A stretch of 64,000 nucleotides of DNA from Petrimonas sulfuriphila (GCA_038561985.1 CP073276.1:1798001-1862000), one strand, 5' to 3'; positions 45,565-57,449 are shown, counted from the first letter of the stretch. Made by a program: numbers and translations. The notes: generated by a model from the letters alone, not told the origin.

Positions 45565-48075
45565 TTACCTCAAGGAATCCAGTAATTTTTCCAGCGAATA
45601 TTCATCCGAAATATATACATCGCGAGGCTTGCTTCCTTGTGCAGGGCCTACGATTCCGGCGGTTTCCAGTTGGTCCATAAGCCTACCTGCCCGGTTGTAC
45701 CCGATGGAAAATTTCCGTTGGATCAGTGACGTGGAGCCTTGCTGGTGAATTACAATAAGCCGGGCGGCTTCATCGAAGAGTGTATCCCGCTCGTTCAGGT
45801 CTACTGCGCCGGGTTTATCCTCGCTATCCGCCGATACCACTTCGGGCAAGGCAAATGCGGATTCATAACCCCGTTGTTTACCTATGTATTGGGAAATATC
45901 CTCTATCTCGGGCGTATCTACAAAGGCGCACTGGATACGAATCAGGTTGCTCCCCTGCGAGAAAAGCATGTCACCCCGCCCAATCAACTGGTTGGCACCG
46001 GTAGCATCGAGAATGGTTCTTGAGTCGATCTGTGAGGTTACACGAAAAGCCATCCGGGCGGGGAAGTTGGCCTTGATGGTTCCGGTAATGATGTTGGTTG
46101 TGGGGCGTTGTGTGGCGATCACCATGTGCATACCCACAGCGCGTGCCTTTTGTGCGATACGTGCGATGGGCATCTCGATTTCTTTTCCGGCAGTCATGAT
46201 CAGGTCGCCAAACTCATCGATCACCACCACGATATACGGCAGGTACCTGTGTCCGTTTTTGGGATTGAGCTTCCGTTTGATGAACTTCTCGTTGTATTCC
46301 TTAATGGCACGGACGTGGGCGCGCATCAGCAGTTCGTACCGGTCGTCCATCTCTTTGGTGAGCGAGTTGAGTGTTTGGGTTACCTTGGTTACATCGGTAA
46401 TGATGGCTTTCTCCTCATCGGGAAGCTTTGCCAGGTAATGTTTTTCAATGGTGGAGTAGATGTTGAATTCCACCATTTTTGGGTCGATAAGCACCATCTT
46501 CATTTCCGACGGATGCTTTTTGTACAGCAGCGATGTGATGATCGCATTCAAGCCTACCGACTTTCCCTGTCCGGTTGCTCCGGCGACCAGCAGGTGCGGC
46601 ATTTTGGCCAGGTCAAAAATAAACACCTCGTTGGTGATGGTTTTTCCCAGCGCTACCGGCAAATCATATGTGCATTCCTGAAATTTGACGGAAGCGATAA
46701 CCGATTGCATGGATACAATCTGTGGCTCTTTGTTGGGTACTTCTATACCGATTGTCCCTTTACCGGGCATTGGGGCGATAATACGAATACCCAGCGCCGA
46801 AAGGCTCAAGGCAATATCGTCTTCCAGGTTTCGAATTCGTGAGATCCGGACTCCTGCCTGCGGCACAATTTCGTAGAGTGTGATCGTTGGACCGACAGTC
46901 GCTTTTATGGAGGTGATCTCTATCCCGTAGTTACGGAGGGTGCGGATAATTTTGTCTTTATTCTCGTTTTGCTCCTGCATGTCCACCTGTCTGTTGCCGG
47001 TATTGTATACCTTGAGCAGGTCCATGGTAGGGAATGCAAATGAGGACAAGTCCTTTTTAGGGTCGTAGTCTTCCAGAATTTCCACATCCGGATCCGTTTC
47101 CTCGTTTGTATCCGACTCAGCCAGCGGTGAAGCCTTCTCTTCGGGTTTGTTTTCGGCAACCTGTATTTCGTCTTTCGGAACAAAAACCTCGAAAACGTTG
47201 TTCGCCGGCTCTTTTTTTCGGATGGGCGGGACTGTGTTCTGCGTAACGGGAAGAGGTGTTTGTTCCCTGTTTTGCAGCAAAACTTCCGGTTCGGTCTCTG
47301 TTTCCGGCTTGTCCGTCTTTTTGAAAGAGAACAGTTTTCTCCAGATGCCCGGTTTTTTTTTCTCCTCCGGTTCTTCTTTTTCGTCAAACTCGAGTTCAAT
47401 GGGGGGTTGGCTCTCTTTATTTCCGTTAAAGGTGGGTTTGCTATTGATGAGTGTCTCCTGGATCTTGTGCATTGAGCTTTGTCGGAAGACAATCACGATG
47501 ATAAGGATGAACAAAAGTACGAGAAGGATCATTCCCGGTACCCCGATGCTGCTTTCGAGCAGGCGCTCGATCTGACTTCCGTGAGCACCTCCCCAGTTGA
47601 TGTGGCTTTTGGGAAACAGCCTTCCGAAGATAAAGGCACTCGTGATGGAACCGCAAACCAGCCCAAAGGCAGTGATAAGCAGCACTTTTATAAAGCTGAA
47701 GTCGGAAACCTTCATCAGCCTCAATCCTAAATAAATGACGAAAAAGGGAATAAGTATCGAAAATATGCCAAACCATTTGTTAACAAGGGTTTCAGCTAAA
47801 AAAGCGCCCCCGGTGCTCGTCCAGTTATCTACTTCCAGTTGCTTATCCTGAGTCAGTTCCCAGAAGGACTTGTTGAGCACTTTACTTTGATCTGCCGCCC
47901 CGGTAAAAAAGAAAGAGATGATTGCCAGCAACGTGAATATTCCCAGAAAAGCAACGAGAATGCCGAAAATGAAACGAACCCTTTCATTTTTTAAAAAACT
48001 GATTATGGCGGTCCTCCGCTTTCTTGCAGTGGCAGTTGTTGTCTTTTTCCTTTTTCGTTTTGTTGATTTTGCCAT
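45565..48075 (-). CDS. ftsK: DNA translocase FtsK
   Basis: FtsK is a septal membrane anchor and DNA pump that clears chromosome ends at division. In this 836-residue protein, a basic N-terminus (MAKSTKRKRKKTTTATARKR) precedes about four transmembrane helices to residue 200, a Pro/Glu-rich linker (about 220-360) and the RecA-like motor. Walker A is GATGQGKSVG near residue 500 and Walker B is YIVVVIDEFGDLI. The C-terminal winged-helix gamma domain (STSLIQRKFSIGYNRAGRLM) reads orientation sequences. All parts are present. The promoter element is at 48144-48151. Confidence 0.95.
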   Translation of the reverse strand: MAKSTKRKRKKTTTATARKRRTAIISFLKNERVRFIFGILVAFLGIFTLLAIISFFFTGAADQSKVLNKSFWELTQDKQLEVDNWTSTGGAFLAETLVNKWFGIFSILIPFFVIYLGLRLMKVSDFSFIKVLLITAFGLVCGSITSAFIFGRLFPKSHINWGGAHGSQIERLLESSIGVPGMILLVLLFILIIVIVFRQSSMHKIQETLINSKPTFNGNKESQPPIELEFDEKEEPEEKKKPGIWRKLFSFKKTDKPETETEPEVLLQNREQTPLPVTQNTVPPIRKKEPANNVFEVFVPKDEIQVAENKPEEKASPLAESDTNEETDPDVEILEDYDPKKDLSSFAFPTMDLLKVYNTGNRQVDMQEQNENKDKIIRTLRNYGIEITSIKATVGPTITLYEIVPQAGVRISRIRNLEDDIALSLSALGIRIIAPMPGKGTIGIEVPNKEPQIVSMQSVIASVKFQECTYDLPVALGKTITNEVFIFDLAKMPHLLVAGATGQGKSVGLNAIITSLLYKKHPSEMKMVLIDPKMVEFNIYSTIEKHYLAKLPDEEKAIITDVTKVTQTLNSLTKEMDDRYELLMRAHVRAIKEYNEKFIKRKLNPKNGHRYLPYIVVVIDEFGDLIMTAGKEIEMPIARIAQKARAVGMHMVIATQRPTTNIITGTIKANFPARMAFRVTSQIDSRTILDATGANQLIGRGDMLFSQGSNLIRIQCAFVDTPEIEDISQYIGKQRGYESAFALPEVVSADSEDKPGAVDLNERDTLFDEAARLIVIHQQGSTSLIQRKFSIGYNRAGRLMDQLETAGIVGPAQGSKPRDVYISDEYSLEKLLDSLR

Positions 48076-48143
48076 ATATAAAAGTTCTCATCGATTTGCC
48101 ATTAACCCGATGAAAAACAGGAGTTGGATCGGTAAATTTATTA

Positions 48144-48151
48144 CAAAAGTA
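48144..48151 (-). promoter_or_regulatory. ftsK promoter -7 element
   Basis: TACTTTTG on the minus strand, 68 bp from the start codon. Confidence 0.5.
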
Positions 48152-48220
48152 ATAAAAAGAAACTTAGATGGAAAGCTTTATGGGTTTATAAAAAAAAGAA
48201 ATGACCGGTTTTGTGTGGGA

Positions 48221-48439
48221 TTATCTTTTCTTCTGGCCAAGTAAGTAGATTCCCCCAATCAGGGTAATGATGGCGACTCCAATTTCGACATAGGCGATCT
48301 CCTTGCCTTTATTGTCTTCAGCAGTTATTTCAATGCCGAGAATTTCTACCGATTTTGAACTCTTTTGCAGGTTTGTGATGCCGAGATAACCGAGGATGAC
48401 TGCTCCGGCGATGAGAATAATTCCGATGATTGATTTCAT
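48221..48439 (-). CDS. Small two-helix membrane protein (DUF3185-like)
   Basis: The 72-residue protein has two transmembrane segments (IIGIILIAGAVILGYLGI at about 4-21; VEIGVAIITLIGGIYLLG at about 51-68) joined by a polar loop, with a GQKKR tail on the cytoplasmic side. The layout resembles DUF3185 proteins, which have no known function. No clear promoter was identified. It lies between tpx and ftsK, with 145 bp to ftsK. The assignment is tentative but the frame looks genuine. Confidence 0.65.
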   Translation of the reverse strand: MKSIIGIILIAGAVILGYLGITNLQKSSKSVEILGIEITAEDNKGKEIAYVEIGVAIITLIGGIYLLGQKKR

Positions 48440-48573
48440 GTTTGTTTAATTATTTATTTAAGTTTCGCATGTGTTAAGATAACAGCTAATCTTCTCTTAA
48501 TATTCCAGACATGCGGAAGTTCAGTGAATGGCAATTTTAAGTGTTTGTTTGTGTTGTGTGTTTCTGAAAAGTG

Positions 48574-48603
48574 AAAAGCCCGCGAATCACTTCGCAGACT
48601 TTT
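48574..48603 (-). terminator. tpx terminator
   Basis: An interrupted stem: AAAAG and GCGAA (48574-48586) pair with TTCGC and CTTTT (48591-48603). It begins 29 bp after the tpx stop, and its T-tract is partly inside the stem. Confidence 0.55.
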
Positions 48604-48631
48604 CTTGTTAACACAATCTTCATGAAACAAA

Positions 48632-49132
48632 CTACACTATCGAGTTGATTGCAGATTCATAATCCGGCTCCTGTGCAATCTCGGGAACCAGTTCGGTATA
48701 TACAACTCTCCCTTCGGGATTAACGACTACCACAGCACGGGCCAATAATCCGTGAAGCGGGCCGTCTGTCATGAGCACACCGTACTTGTCGGCGAATGAG
48801 TGGTCGCGAAAAGTGGAAAGTGTAACCACGTTCTCCAATCCTTCAGCGCCGCAAAAGCGGCCGGCAGCAAACGGCAGGTCTGCCGAAATGCAGAGAACGG
48901 TTGTATTATTTAAAGAGCTGGCTTCTTTGTTGAATCTGCGGACAGAAGCAGCACAAACACCAGTGTCCAGGCTCGGGAAAATGTTTAAAACTACGTTCTT
49001 TCCTTTCAGATCGGATAGCTTTAATTCCGAAAGATCTGTTTTTACCAGCGAAAAATCGGGTGCCAGCGAACCCACATCCGGCAGACTGCCACCGGTATTT
49101 ACCGGATTTCCTTTAAATGTGATTTTTGTCAT
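48632..49132 (-). CDS. tpx: Thiol peroxidase
   Basis: Tpx is a peroxiredoxin that reduces hydrogen and alkyl peroxides using thioredoxin. The 166-residue protein has the peroxidatic Cys60 in FPSLDTGVCAASVRRFN and the resolving Cys94 in GRFCGAEGL, the standard spacing for atypical 2-Cys Tpx. VGSLAPDFSLV near the start is the usual thioredoxin-fold entry. trxB, 4 kb downstream, supplies the reducing pathway. No -7 element was found immediately upstream. Confidence 0.95.
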   Translation of the reverse strand: MTKITFKGNPVNTGGSLPDVGSLAPDFSLVKTDLSELKLSDLKGKNVVLNIFPSLDTGVCAASVRRFNKEASSLNNTTVLCISADLPFAAGRFCGAEGLENVVTLSTFRDHSFADKYGVLMTDGPLHGLLARAVVVVNPEGRVVYTELVPEIAQEPDYESAINSIV

Positions 49133-49301
49133 GTTGTTATTATATTTCTTTGGGTTTACATCAACCCACTCTCTATTATACTCTCTAATTATTCCTCAAA
49201 AACTATAACAAGACGGTAGTTGAAAAGTTCAGGAAAACCTGATTTTTAACTTTTTATTTAGAAACAGTTTTTTATTTTCAAAAACGGCTAATTCGCTTTC
49301 A

Positions 49302-52121
49302 TCACAACTCTTCCTTCAGGTACTTTGCCGTATAGCTACCCTTGTGCTTAATTATCTCCTCGGGTGTTCCCGCGACAAGCACATTTCCGCCCTTTTCCCC
49401 GCCCTCTGGACCAAGATCGATGATGTAGTCGGCACACTTGATGATGTCGAGATTGTGTTCGATAACAATAACTGTATTTCCCTTGTCCACCAGTTTATTG
49501 AGTACTCCCAATAAAATCCTGATGTCCTCGAAATGCAATCCTGTAGTGGGCTCATCCAGTACGTAAAGGGTATTTCCGGTGTCGGTCCGGGCCAGTTCGG
49601 CCGCAAGTTTTACCCGTTGGCTTTCTCCGCCCGAGAGGGTAGTGGACGATTGTCCGAGCTTGATATATCCCAGTCCGACCTCCTGAAGCACCTTTATCTT
49701 ATGCAGGATGTTGGGAATGTTTTCGAAGAAATCTACCGCCTCGTTGATCGACATGTTGAGTACGTCAGCAATGGATTTCCCTTTAAACCGTACTTCCAGT
49801 GTTTCCCGGTTGTATCTTTTCCCGTGGCATCCTTCACAAGGAACCATTACATCGGGTAGAAAATTCATTTCCAGTGTTTTATATCCGTTCCCCCCACAGG
49901 CTTCGCAACGCCCGCCTTTGACGTTAAATGAGAATCGTCCGGGTTTGTATCCGCGGATTTTTGCTTCAGGCATTCCGGAAAACAGGGTGCGGATATCGCT
50001 AAATACACCCGTGTAAGTTGCAGGATTCGAGCGGGGAGTCCTCCCGATGGGAGACTGGTCCACACTAACTACTTTATCCACGTTTTTTATGCCGTGCACC
50101 TCTTTGTACGGCATCGGGTCTTTCAGGGAACGGTAGAATTTCTGGCTCAGGATAGGTTGTAACGTTTCGTTGATAAGCGTAGATTTGCCGCTCCCCGACA
50201 CTCCCGTTACGCATATGAATGTTCCCAACGGAAATCGTACGGTGACATTTTTCAGGTTGTTGCCAGTTGCGCCTTCGACAATCAATGTTTTGCCGTTCCC
50301 TTTGCGCCGTTTCCCGGGAATCTTGATTTCTATTTTTCCGTTCAGGTAATTGGAGGTTAGCGTATTCTTCTTGAGCATCTCTTCGGGAGTGCCTTCAAAA
50401 ACCACTTCGCCTCCTTTTTGTCCGGCAAACGGACCCATGTCTACCACATAGTCGGATGCAAGCATCATGTCTTTATCGTGCTCGACCACCACTACGGAGT
50501 TGCCGGAATCGCGCAGTTTTTTCAACGAATCGATCAGCCGGTGGTTATCCCGTTGATGCAATCCGATACTGGGTTCATCCAGGATATACAATACGTTTAC
50601 CAATTGCGAACCGATCTGCGTAGCCAGCCGGATACGCTGGCTTTCCCCGCCCGAGAGCGATGCCGATGCGCGGGAAAGGGAAAGGTAACCCAGTCCGACA
50701 TCAATAAGAAAGCGCAACCGCGAAAGAATCTCCTTGTTGATCTCTTCGGCAATGAGCTGCTGTTTTTCTGAAACGTGATCACCGGCATCTACAATCCAGT
50801 CGTGCAGCTGTTGGATATCCATGTGCGACAACTCAGCAATGTTCTTGCCGTTAATTTTGAAGTGAAGTGCCTCCCGGTTGAGCCGTTGCCCGTTACACTC
50901 CGGACAAACCGACGTCGATATGAATTGTCCCGCCCATTTTTGCGCAGAAGCCGATGCGTCATCATCCTGTTGCATATCGATGTACTTGGCAATTCCTTCG
51001 TAACTTACCATGTAGTTGGAGTTACCCAGTGACTCGTTTTTGATTTTCAGGCGTTCGTCGGTACCGTAGATAATTTCGTCGATAGCATCTTGCGGGATAT
51101 CCTGGATGGGCGTCTGCAGCGTAACTCCGTATTTTTCGCAAATGGCAGCAACTTGCCAGAAAAACAGGTTGCTTTTTTCTTTTCCTAGCGGCACGATTCC
51201 GCCTTTGGCAATACTTATGGAGGGATCGGGGATGACCTTTTCCGTATCGATGGAGTCGATGGTCCCTATCCCTTTGCATTTGGGGCATGCGCCTAATGGT
51301 GAGTTGAACGAGAAATTGTGCGGAGCGGGTTCGTTGTAGGATAATCCGGTGGTAGGGCACATTAACTCGCGGCTGTAGTGGCGCACCTCGCCGGACACGG
51401 TGTCCTGGATGAGTATCAGCCCCGAACCCTGCTTCATGGCAGTTCTGACACTCGATCTGAGCTTATCTTCAAACTTGTTGGACACGGCTAGTTTGTCCAC
51501 CAGTACTTCGATGCTGTGGTTCTTGTACCTGTCCAGCTTCATCCCCGGCAGAATTTCCCGGATCTCGCCGTCCACGCGGACACTGATAAATCCCTTTTTC
51601 CGGATTTGCTCGAACAACTCTTTGTAATGTCCTTTCCTGTTTCGTATAACGGGTGCGAGGATGTATATTTTTTTTCCGGCATACCGGGTTAAGATCAGTT
51701 CCAGAATTTGCTCTTCGGTATATTTTACCATTTTCTCGCCCGTAATGTACGAGAACGCTTCTCCGGCACGGGCATAAAGCAACCGTAGGAAGTCGTAAAT
51801 TTCTGTGGTGGTGCCAACGGTAGAACGTGGATTTCGGTTGGTGGTTTTTTGTTCGATGGAAATGACGGGGCTTAATCCGGTAATTTTATCCACATCGGGA
51901 CGTTCCATTTTGCTTAAAAATCCACGGGCATAGGCCGAAAATGTTTCTATATAACGCCGTTGCCCTTCGGCAAAAACGGTGTCGAAGGCCAGGGACGACT
52001 TGCCGCTTCCGCTCAATCCGGTAATAACCGTAAGTGAATCGCGCGGGATGGTTACGTCAATATTTTTGAGGTTGTGTACGCGTGCGCCATACACTTCAAT
52101 ACGTTCTGTCTCAGGAGTCAT
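49302..52121 (-). CDS. uvrA: Excinuclease ABC subunit A
   Basis: UvrA finds bulky DNA lesions and loads UvrB in nucleotide excision repair. The 939-residue protein has two ABC modules: Walker [10 protein letters not shown] near the N-terminus and GVSGSGKST in the second half. Each has a signature LSGGESQR and carries Zn-binding cysteine pairs ([18 protein letters not shown] and [10 protein letters not shown]). The ATG at 52121 ([20 protein letters not shown]) is preferred. The in-frame ATG at 52145 lies inside the TACCTTTG promoter element at 52143-52150 and cannot be on the transcript. Confidence 0.96.
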   Translation of the reverse strand: MTPETERIEVYGARVHNLKNIDVTIPRDSLTVITGLSGSGKSSLAFDTVFAEGQRRYIETFSAYARGFLSKMERPDVDKITGLSPVISIEQKTTNRNPRSTVGTTTEIYDFLRLLYARAGEAFSYITGEKMVKYTEEQILELILTRYAGKKIYILAPVIRNRKGHYKELFEQIRKKGFISVRVDGEIREILPGMKLDRYKNHSIEVLVDKLAVSNKFEDKLRSSVRTAMKQGSGLILIQDTVSGEVRHYSRELMCPTTGLSYNEPAPHNFSFNSPLGACPKCKGIGTIDSIDTEKVIPDPSISIAKGGIVPLGKEKSNLFFWQVAAICEKYGVTLQTPIQDIPQDAIDEIIYGTDERLKIKNESLGNSNYMVSYEGIAKYIDMQQDDDASASAQKWAGQFISTSVCPECNGQRLNREALHFKINGKNIAELSHMDIQQLHDWIVDAGDHVSEKQQLIAEEINKEILSRLRFLIDVGLGYLSLSRASASLSGGESQRIRLATQIGSQLVNVLYILDEPSIGLHQRDNHRLIDSLKKLRDSGNSVVVVEHDKDMMLASDYVVDMGPFAGQKGGEVVFEGTPEEMLKKNTLTSNYLNGKIEIKIPGKRRKGNGKTLIVEGATGNNLKNVTVRFPLGTFICVTGVSGSGKSTLINETLQPILSQKFYRSLKDPMPYKEVHGIKNVDKVVSVDQSPIGRTPRSNPATYTGVFSDIRTLFSGMPEAKIRGYKPGRFSFNVKGGRCEACGGNGYKTLEMNFLPDVMVPCEGCHGKRYNRETLEVRFKGKSIADVLNMSINEAVDFFENIPNILHKIKVLQEVGLGYIKLGQSSTTLSGGESQRVKLAAELARTDTGNTLYVLDEPTTGLHFEDIRILLGVLNKLVDKGNTVIVIEHNLDIIKCADYIIDLGPEGGEKGGNVLVAGTPEEIIKHKGSYTAKYLKEEL

Positions 52122-52142
52122 TTTGTTGAAAATACGAACCTG

Positions 52143-52150
52143 CAAAGGTA
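52143..52150 (-). promoter_or_regulatory. uvrA promoter -7 element
   Basis: TACCTTTG on the minus strand, 22 bp from the chosen start and overlapping the rejected ATG. Confidence 0.6.
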
Positions 52151-52160
52151 GTGAAAAAGA

Positions 52161-53132
52161 TCATCTTGCGATCCATCGTTCGTCGTGAATTTTTATTTTC
52201 TCCCCTTTTTTGTAGTAGAGGCTTTCCCGGGTGGGGATAAGGACAGTATAGTTTTTTCCTGATTTATTGGTGAGCTTGGTATCGCGGAGCCACGAATTGA
52301 AATCCTTTAGTTGGGCATAGGTGATGCCGTTCTCTTTGGCAAACGATGCCAGGCTTGGAATGGCCGAGGAAACCATGACTTCCTTGAACTCCATGGGTTT
52401 ATACAGTTGATCGCTACGAAGGACAAATCCGTATTGTGTCGGGTTTTCAAACAGGGTTTTAATAGCCAGCATACGGAAATAATAACGGGTTGTTTCTTCC
52501 ACCAGCCATAAATCGAGCGCTTTGTCGGTTTGCTGCTTGGTGATCTCGCTGGTGATCCTTGCTTGTCCTCCGTTGTAGGACAAGGCGGCAGCGCTCCACG
52601 AACCGAGCTTCCGGTACGCGTCTTTGAGGTACCGGCAAGCGGCGACGGTTGATTTCTCGATGTGGTAACGCTCATCCACTTCGGGCGATACCTCAAGTCC
52701 GAATTGTTGAGCTGTACCCGACATAAACTGCCACAATCCGCTGGCACGGGCCGGTGAGACCGCCCGGGGGTCGAGGCTGCTTTCAATCACGGCAAGGTAT
52801 TTTATATCATCCGGCACCCCTTCTCGTTTTAAAATAGGCTCGATCACCGGGAAGATACGGTTTGCGCGTTTGAAGAGGAGCAGGGTGGTGGAGTGAAAGT
52901 AGGTGAAACTGTTCAGTTCGCGGTCCATCCGCTCGTGGAGATCGTACCGGTCGAACACGATCTTTTCACCCGCGAACATCATCTCTCCGGGAACATCAAC
53001 CGATGCTGTCATGGAGAGTACTTGCGGACGTTCCAGTTCTACTTTCTCCGAATCGTTGTTCGACAAGGTCATAACTGTGATAATACTCACGGCTACAATA
53101 GCTAAAAAAATGTATATGATGTTTCTTTTCAT
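52161..53132 (-). CDS. Membrane-anchored lytic transglycosylase (SLT family)
   Basis: The 323-residue protein has an N-terminal signal anchor ([20 protein letters not shown]) and an SLT domain at about 95-230. The catalytic Glu is in [20 protein letters not shown], followed by [15 protein letters not shown] and ALSYNGG. The tail, about 265-320, has [17 protein letters not shown] and reads like a degenerate LysM-type segment. Such enzymes cleave peptidoglycan glycan strands to 1,6-anhydro ends. uvrA begins 39 bp downstream but has its own promoter. Confidence 0.88.
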   Translation of the reverse strand: MKRNIIYIFLAIVAVSIITVMTLSNNDSEKVELERPQVLSMTASVDVPGEMMFAGEKIVFDRYDLHERMDRELNSFTYFHSTTLLLFKRANRIFPVIEPILKREGVPDDIKYLAVIESSLDPRAVSPARASGLWQFMSGTAQQFGLEVSPEVDERYHIEKSTVAACRYLKDAYRKLGSWSAAALSYNGGQARITSEITKQQTDKALDLWLVEETTRYYFRMLAIKTLFENPTQYGFVLRSDQLYKPMEFKEVMVSSAIPSLASFAKENGITYAQLKDFNSWLRDTKLTNKSGKNYTVLIPTRESLYYKKGEKIKIHDERWIAR

Positions 53133-53167
53133 CGGTAAGGAATGTTATAATACGGATTTATTTGTGT

Positions 53168-53175
53168 CAAATATA
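53168..53175 (-). promoter_or_regulatory. Promoter -7 of the lytic transglycosylase gene
   Basis: TATATTTG on the minus strand, 35 bp from the start codon. Confidence 0.5.
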
Positions 53176-53310
53176 CAACTATATTAAAAATACTCCAACT
53201 ATTCATTAAACTTTCTCATGCGTTGCGATCGATTCATGGGTTCTCTTATAATTAGCGTTGATTGGTTAGGGTGTAACCCAAGCAGGATACAGGACAGAAA
53301 GAAAAAAGGG

Positions 53311-53337
53311 CATGACGGCAAAGCCGGCACACCCTTT
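53311..53337 (-). terminator. eno terminator
   Basis: Stem AAAGGG (53315-53320) with CCCTTT (53332-53337), plus an inner CGGC-AAA-GCCG. A T-run follows on the minus strand, about 20 bp past the eno stop. Confidence 0.7.
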
Positions 53338-53358
53338 CACTGTTGATGGTTTTTTCTC

Positions 53359-54696
<1,338 letters not shown>

Positions 54697-54734
54697 CTAA
54701 TATTAGCGAAAAGTCTGTTTTACAAATTAACGTA

Positions 54735-54742
54735 CAAATATA
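54735..54742 (-). promoter_or_regulatory. eno promoter -7 element
   Basis: TATATTTG on the minus strand, 93 bp from the start codon. Confidence 0.5.
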
Positions 54743-54823
54743 CGTTTTTTTTGTTTATCCGGCCGGGGTTCTGACGTTAAATATTGCTTACGCAGCAAAT
54801 AATTTCATGCTGCAATCTTATGT

Positions 54824-55435
54824 TTATAACGCCTGCGACTGGATTGATGTTATCAGCGCATTAAGGTTCGACGTGATGAGACGAACAGCAATAGCTAAGA
54901 GGATTACCCCGAAAAATTTACGTAAAATAAAAACGCCGCCTACCCCCATCAATCTTTTCACTCCATCTAAATAACGCAACACCACATAGACAAAAGCAAT
55001 GTTCAGGATGACAGCGATGATAATGTTGATCGTGTTGTACTCGGCACGCATAGCCAAAAGCGTTGTGAAGGTCCCGGGGCCGGTAATCAGTGGAAAAACC
55101 ACCGGTACAAGCGTTGCCGAACCGTTTCCGGAAGTGTTTTCGTCAATTTTAAATATTTCTACGCCGAAAATCATTTCGATGGAAATAATCAAAATCACCA
55201 GTGCGCCAGCGATTGCGAACGACGAAAGATCCACCTGGAAAAGTTTGAGTATGGCCTCTCCTATGAAAAGAAACATGATGAGGATGATGGTCGAATAAAA
55301 CGAGGCCTTGAACGGCTCAATGGTTTTATTCTGACTCCTAAGGTTCAGGAATATAGGAACTGAGCCCGTTGCGTCAATAATGGCGAACAGGACCAGGAAG
55401 GCACTGATTATTTCTACAAAATTAAATCCGAGCAT
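54824..55435 (-). CDS. MarC-family integral membrane protein
   Basis: The 203-residue protein has six predicted transmembrane helices and the family signatures FAIIDATGSVPIFLNL near residues 17-32 and VFPLITGPGTFTTLLAM near 113-129. MarC proteins resemble small-molecule transporters; the link to multiple antibiotic resistance is historical, and no substrate is established. It lies 67 bp downstream of the GT2 gene on the same strand, possibly in one transcript, and upstream of eno, which has its own promoter. Confidence 0.9.
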   Translation of the reverse strand: MLGFNFVEIISAFLVLFAIIDATGSVPIFLNLRSQNKTIEPFKASFYSTIILIMFLFIGEAILKLFQVDLSSFAIAGALVILIISIEMIFGVEIFKIDENTSGNGSATLVPVVFPLITGPGTFTTLLAMRAEYNTINIIIAVILNIAFVYVVLRYLDGVKRLMGVGGVFILRKFFGVILLAIAVRLITSNLNALITSIQSQAL

Positions 55436-55502
55436 ACCGGGAACATTTTTTTTGATAACCTTTGTTAAACCGGGTGCAAAGTTATTAAAAAAGAGCCAAT
55501 TC

Positions 55503-56690
55503 TCAAAATGAACGGTTCGATTTCTCGATCTGTCGGGAAAGGGCGTCGTAAGAAAAGTATGTTGGGTGGGAAAAATTCAGGTATTTTATGATCTTGAAAG
55601 CATTGAAATGGTGAAAAAATCGTTTTTCGAAGGCTTGAAATGTGGCACTGTTCCGGTTGCATTCTTCAATCTCGGAAACCACATCGTTCTTTTCAGAAAA
55701 TTCAATTATCGCCGGATGCAACAGGGATATTCTCTGCCGGATAAACCCGGTGTCCTGTTTAAAGAAAGATTGCCGCAGGTCAAAAAAATCTTTTAACGCT
55801 AGAAAAGCGTTGAAGTGATAAGTTTTCATCTGTCCATCAGGTTCGTCTGCAATTTTTTGCAACGCCGGGCCTGTACCGAACGGGATCCTGTCGGAATACC
55901 GTGCCATGGGATAAACAAAAACATCGTCCAGCCTTTCGACTCTTCCGAATGCAAAAACTTTTTGCAGGAAATAAAAATCTTCACCGCCCTGTTGTCGTCC
56001 CATTCCTCCGACACGTACATACGCATCCGCTGCAACTGAAAATGCCGAGCCGATGGTGTGGTGGGGGTACGGAAATCCGATGAAGTGTAGCATTTGGCTG
56101 AAATAACGGATGTGTTGCTCGTATTGGCGAACGGCGTTTTCGAGTCTTCTGTCGTTGTCTTCCACCCGGTGGTGGAAGTTTTGCACCGTACAGCAGGGAG
56201 GGGCTGTTTGCCGATAGGCGGCCGAAATACCGCTCAGGAAATTAGGAGAGACGGTACAGTCGGCATCCAGGGAGATTATTATCCCTTCCGGGTTTTGTGT
56301 GTTCAGGAAATGTTCGACAGCCAGGTCCATTCCGATTTTTCGGGCAAGACCCACGCCGGCATGTTTTCGGGGAAGATCTTCGAAGATCAACGGGAAAAAC
56401 CGAAGGATGTCCCGGTTGTTTTCAGCAGCAAATGCAGTGATTTCGTCGTACGTTTTTCTGTTTTGAAGAACAACTTCCTTTTCCGAACGGACACTTGAGT
56501 TAATGATCACTGTCACCACTGTTTTCGCTTTTGGTGTTGCAGACTGGCAAAGATTCCGCAAGGTGGCCAACACGTCTTTCTCATCGTAACACGGTATAAC
56601 CACGACCGCGTCGGCAGCAACATCCTGTGGAAGCCTGGTTTGCAGGTACTCGGGTTTTTGTATTTCCAGATAGGCTCGCCAGTGTTTCAT
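55503..56690 (-). CDS. Family 2 glycosyltransferase
   Basis: The 395-residue protein has a GT-A domain from about residue 27. VVVIPCYDEKDVLATL binds nucleotide and IIISLDADCTVSP carries the DxD-like metal motif near 140. GGEDFYFLQKVF is the acceptor-side acidic motif and GLARKIGMDLAV is also typical of the family. There is no transmembrane segment, so it is probably cytoplasmic or peripheral. Donor and acceptor cannot be told. The upstream terminator of the ompH gene ends only about 12 bp before the start codon, so this gene needs its own promoter or read-through. Confidence 0.82.
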   Translation of the reverse strand: MKHWRAYLEIQKPEYLQTRLPQDVAADAVVVIPCYDEKDVLATLRNLCQSATPKAKTVVTVIINSSVRSEKEVVLQNRKTYDEITAFAAENNRDILRFFPLIFEDLPRKHAGVGLARKIGMDLAVEHFLNTQNPEGIIISLDADCTVSPNFLSGISAAYRQTAPPCCTVQNFHHRVEDNDRRLENAVRQYEQHIRYFSQMLHFIGFPYPHHTIGSAFSVAADAYVRVGGMGRQQGGEDFYFLQKVFAFGRVERLDDVFVYPMARYSDRIPFGTGPALQKIADEPDGQMKTYHFNAFLALKDFFDLRQSFFKQDTGFIRQRISLLHPAIIEFSEKNDVVSEIEECNRNSATFQAFEKRFFHHFNAFKIIKYLNFSHPTYFSYDALSRQIEKSNRSF

Positions 56691-56701
56691 GCTGCAAAAA
56701 T

Positions 56702-56732
56702 AAAAAATAAGGTTCTTTTTGCAAAGAACCTT
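56702..56732 (-). terminator. ompH/skp terminator
   Basis: A perfect 10-bp stem, AAGGTTCTTT (56709-56718) with AAAGAACCTT (56723-56732), is followed by a T-run on the minus strand, 28 bp past the ompH stop. Confidence 0.8.
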
Positions 56733-56759
56733 ACTGTATTCATTTGATCAGGAAGATTA

Positions 56760-57428
56760 TTACTTGGTTTCGGTTGCAGCGGGAGTTTTTGTTCCTGCTC
56801 CCGTGTTGCTCGTAGAAGTCGCAGGGCCGTACTTTTTGTTCAGGAATTCGGTCACTTCTTTGGTAATATCGTATTTGTCGTCCGCAAAAAGAATGTTATC
56901 GGATCCCGTGTTGCTGTAGATGATCTGATAGCCTTTATCCTTGTTGAATTCCACTAAACGAACCTTTACCGTATCGGATAATTCCATATTGAGTTTTTGC
57001 TGTTCAAGAGCAAATTCCTGACCCAACCTTTCAGCCATTTGCTGATATTCCTGCTGCATTCTTAAGATGCGTTGCTGCTCCTGCTCAGCTCTTTCCTGGC
57101 TCAGGAATGCGTTGTTTTGAAGCTTGCGCTGAAATTCCTGTGCAGCTGCATTCAGTTGACGTTCTTTTTGTGTCAGGCTTGCACGCGAGCTCTCTTCGGT
57201 TCTCATCAAGGCTTCGTTCAGGTCTTTTGCGAAGTTATAATTCATCAGAAGAGAATCTACATTCACATAGGCAACGGGTAGGGTAACGGAAGAATCGTTC
57301 ATCTTCGTAATCAAATCTCCTTTTCTGGCGCCGCTTTTTCCCGGTGCGGAAGTAAAATGCAAGACGTATAAAATAAGGATTGCAACAGCTAAGATTGCCC
57401 CCAAAATATAGGCATTATTATTCTTCAT
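56760..57428 (-). CDS. OmpH/Skp-family periplasmic chaperone
   Basis: The 222-residue protein has an N-terminal membrane anchor or signal (AYILGAILAVAILILYVLHF at about 6-25), then the OmpH start LPVAYVNVDSLLMNYNFAKD. A long Glu/Gln-rich coiled coil (about 75-155) has the tentacle composition of Skp, and a C-terminal core strand region QIIYSNTGSDNILFADDKYD follows. A Ser/Thr/Ala-rich tail ends the protein. Skp-type proteins hold outer-membrane proteins in transit. It lies 21 bp downstream of a small membrane-protein gene and probably shares its promoter. Confidence 0.88.
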   Translation of the reverse strand: MKNNNAYILGAILAVAILILYVLHFTSAPGKSGARKGDLITKMNDSSVTLPVAYVNVDSLLMNYNFAKDLNEALMRTEESSRASLTQKERQLNAAAQEFQRKLQNNAFLSQERAEQEQQRILRMQQEYQQMAERLGQEFALEQQKLNMELSDTVKVRLVEFNKDKGYQIIYSNTGSDNILFADDKYDITKEVTEFLNKKYGPATSTSNTGAGTKTPAATETK

Positions 57429-57449
57429 TTTCTCAAAAAATTGTGTAGG

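Noticed and set aside
46108-46842. 244-codon plus-strand frame
   Set aside because: It is antisense to the ftsK motor domain, where the minus-strand protein is fully conserved.
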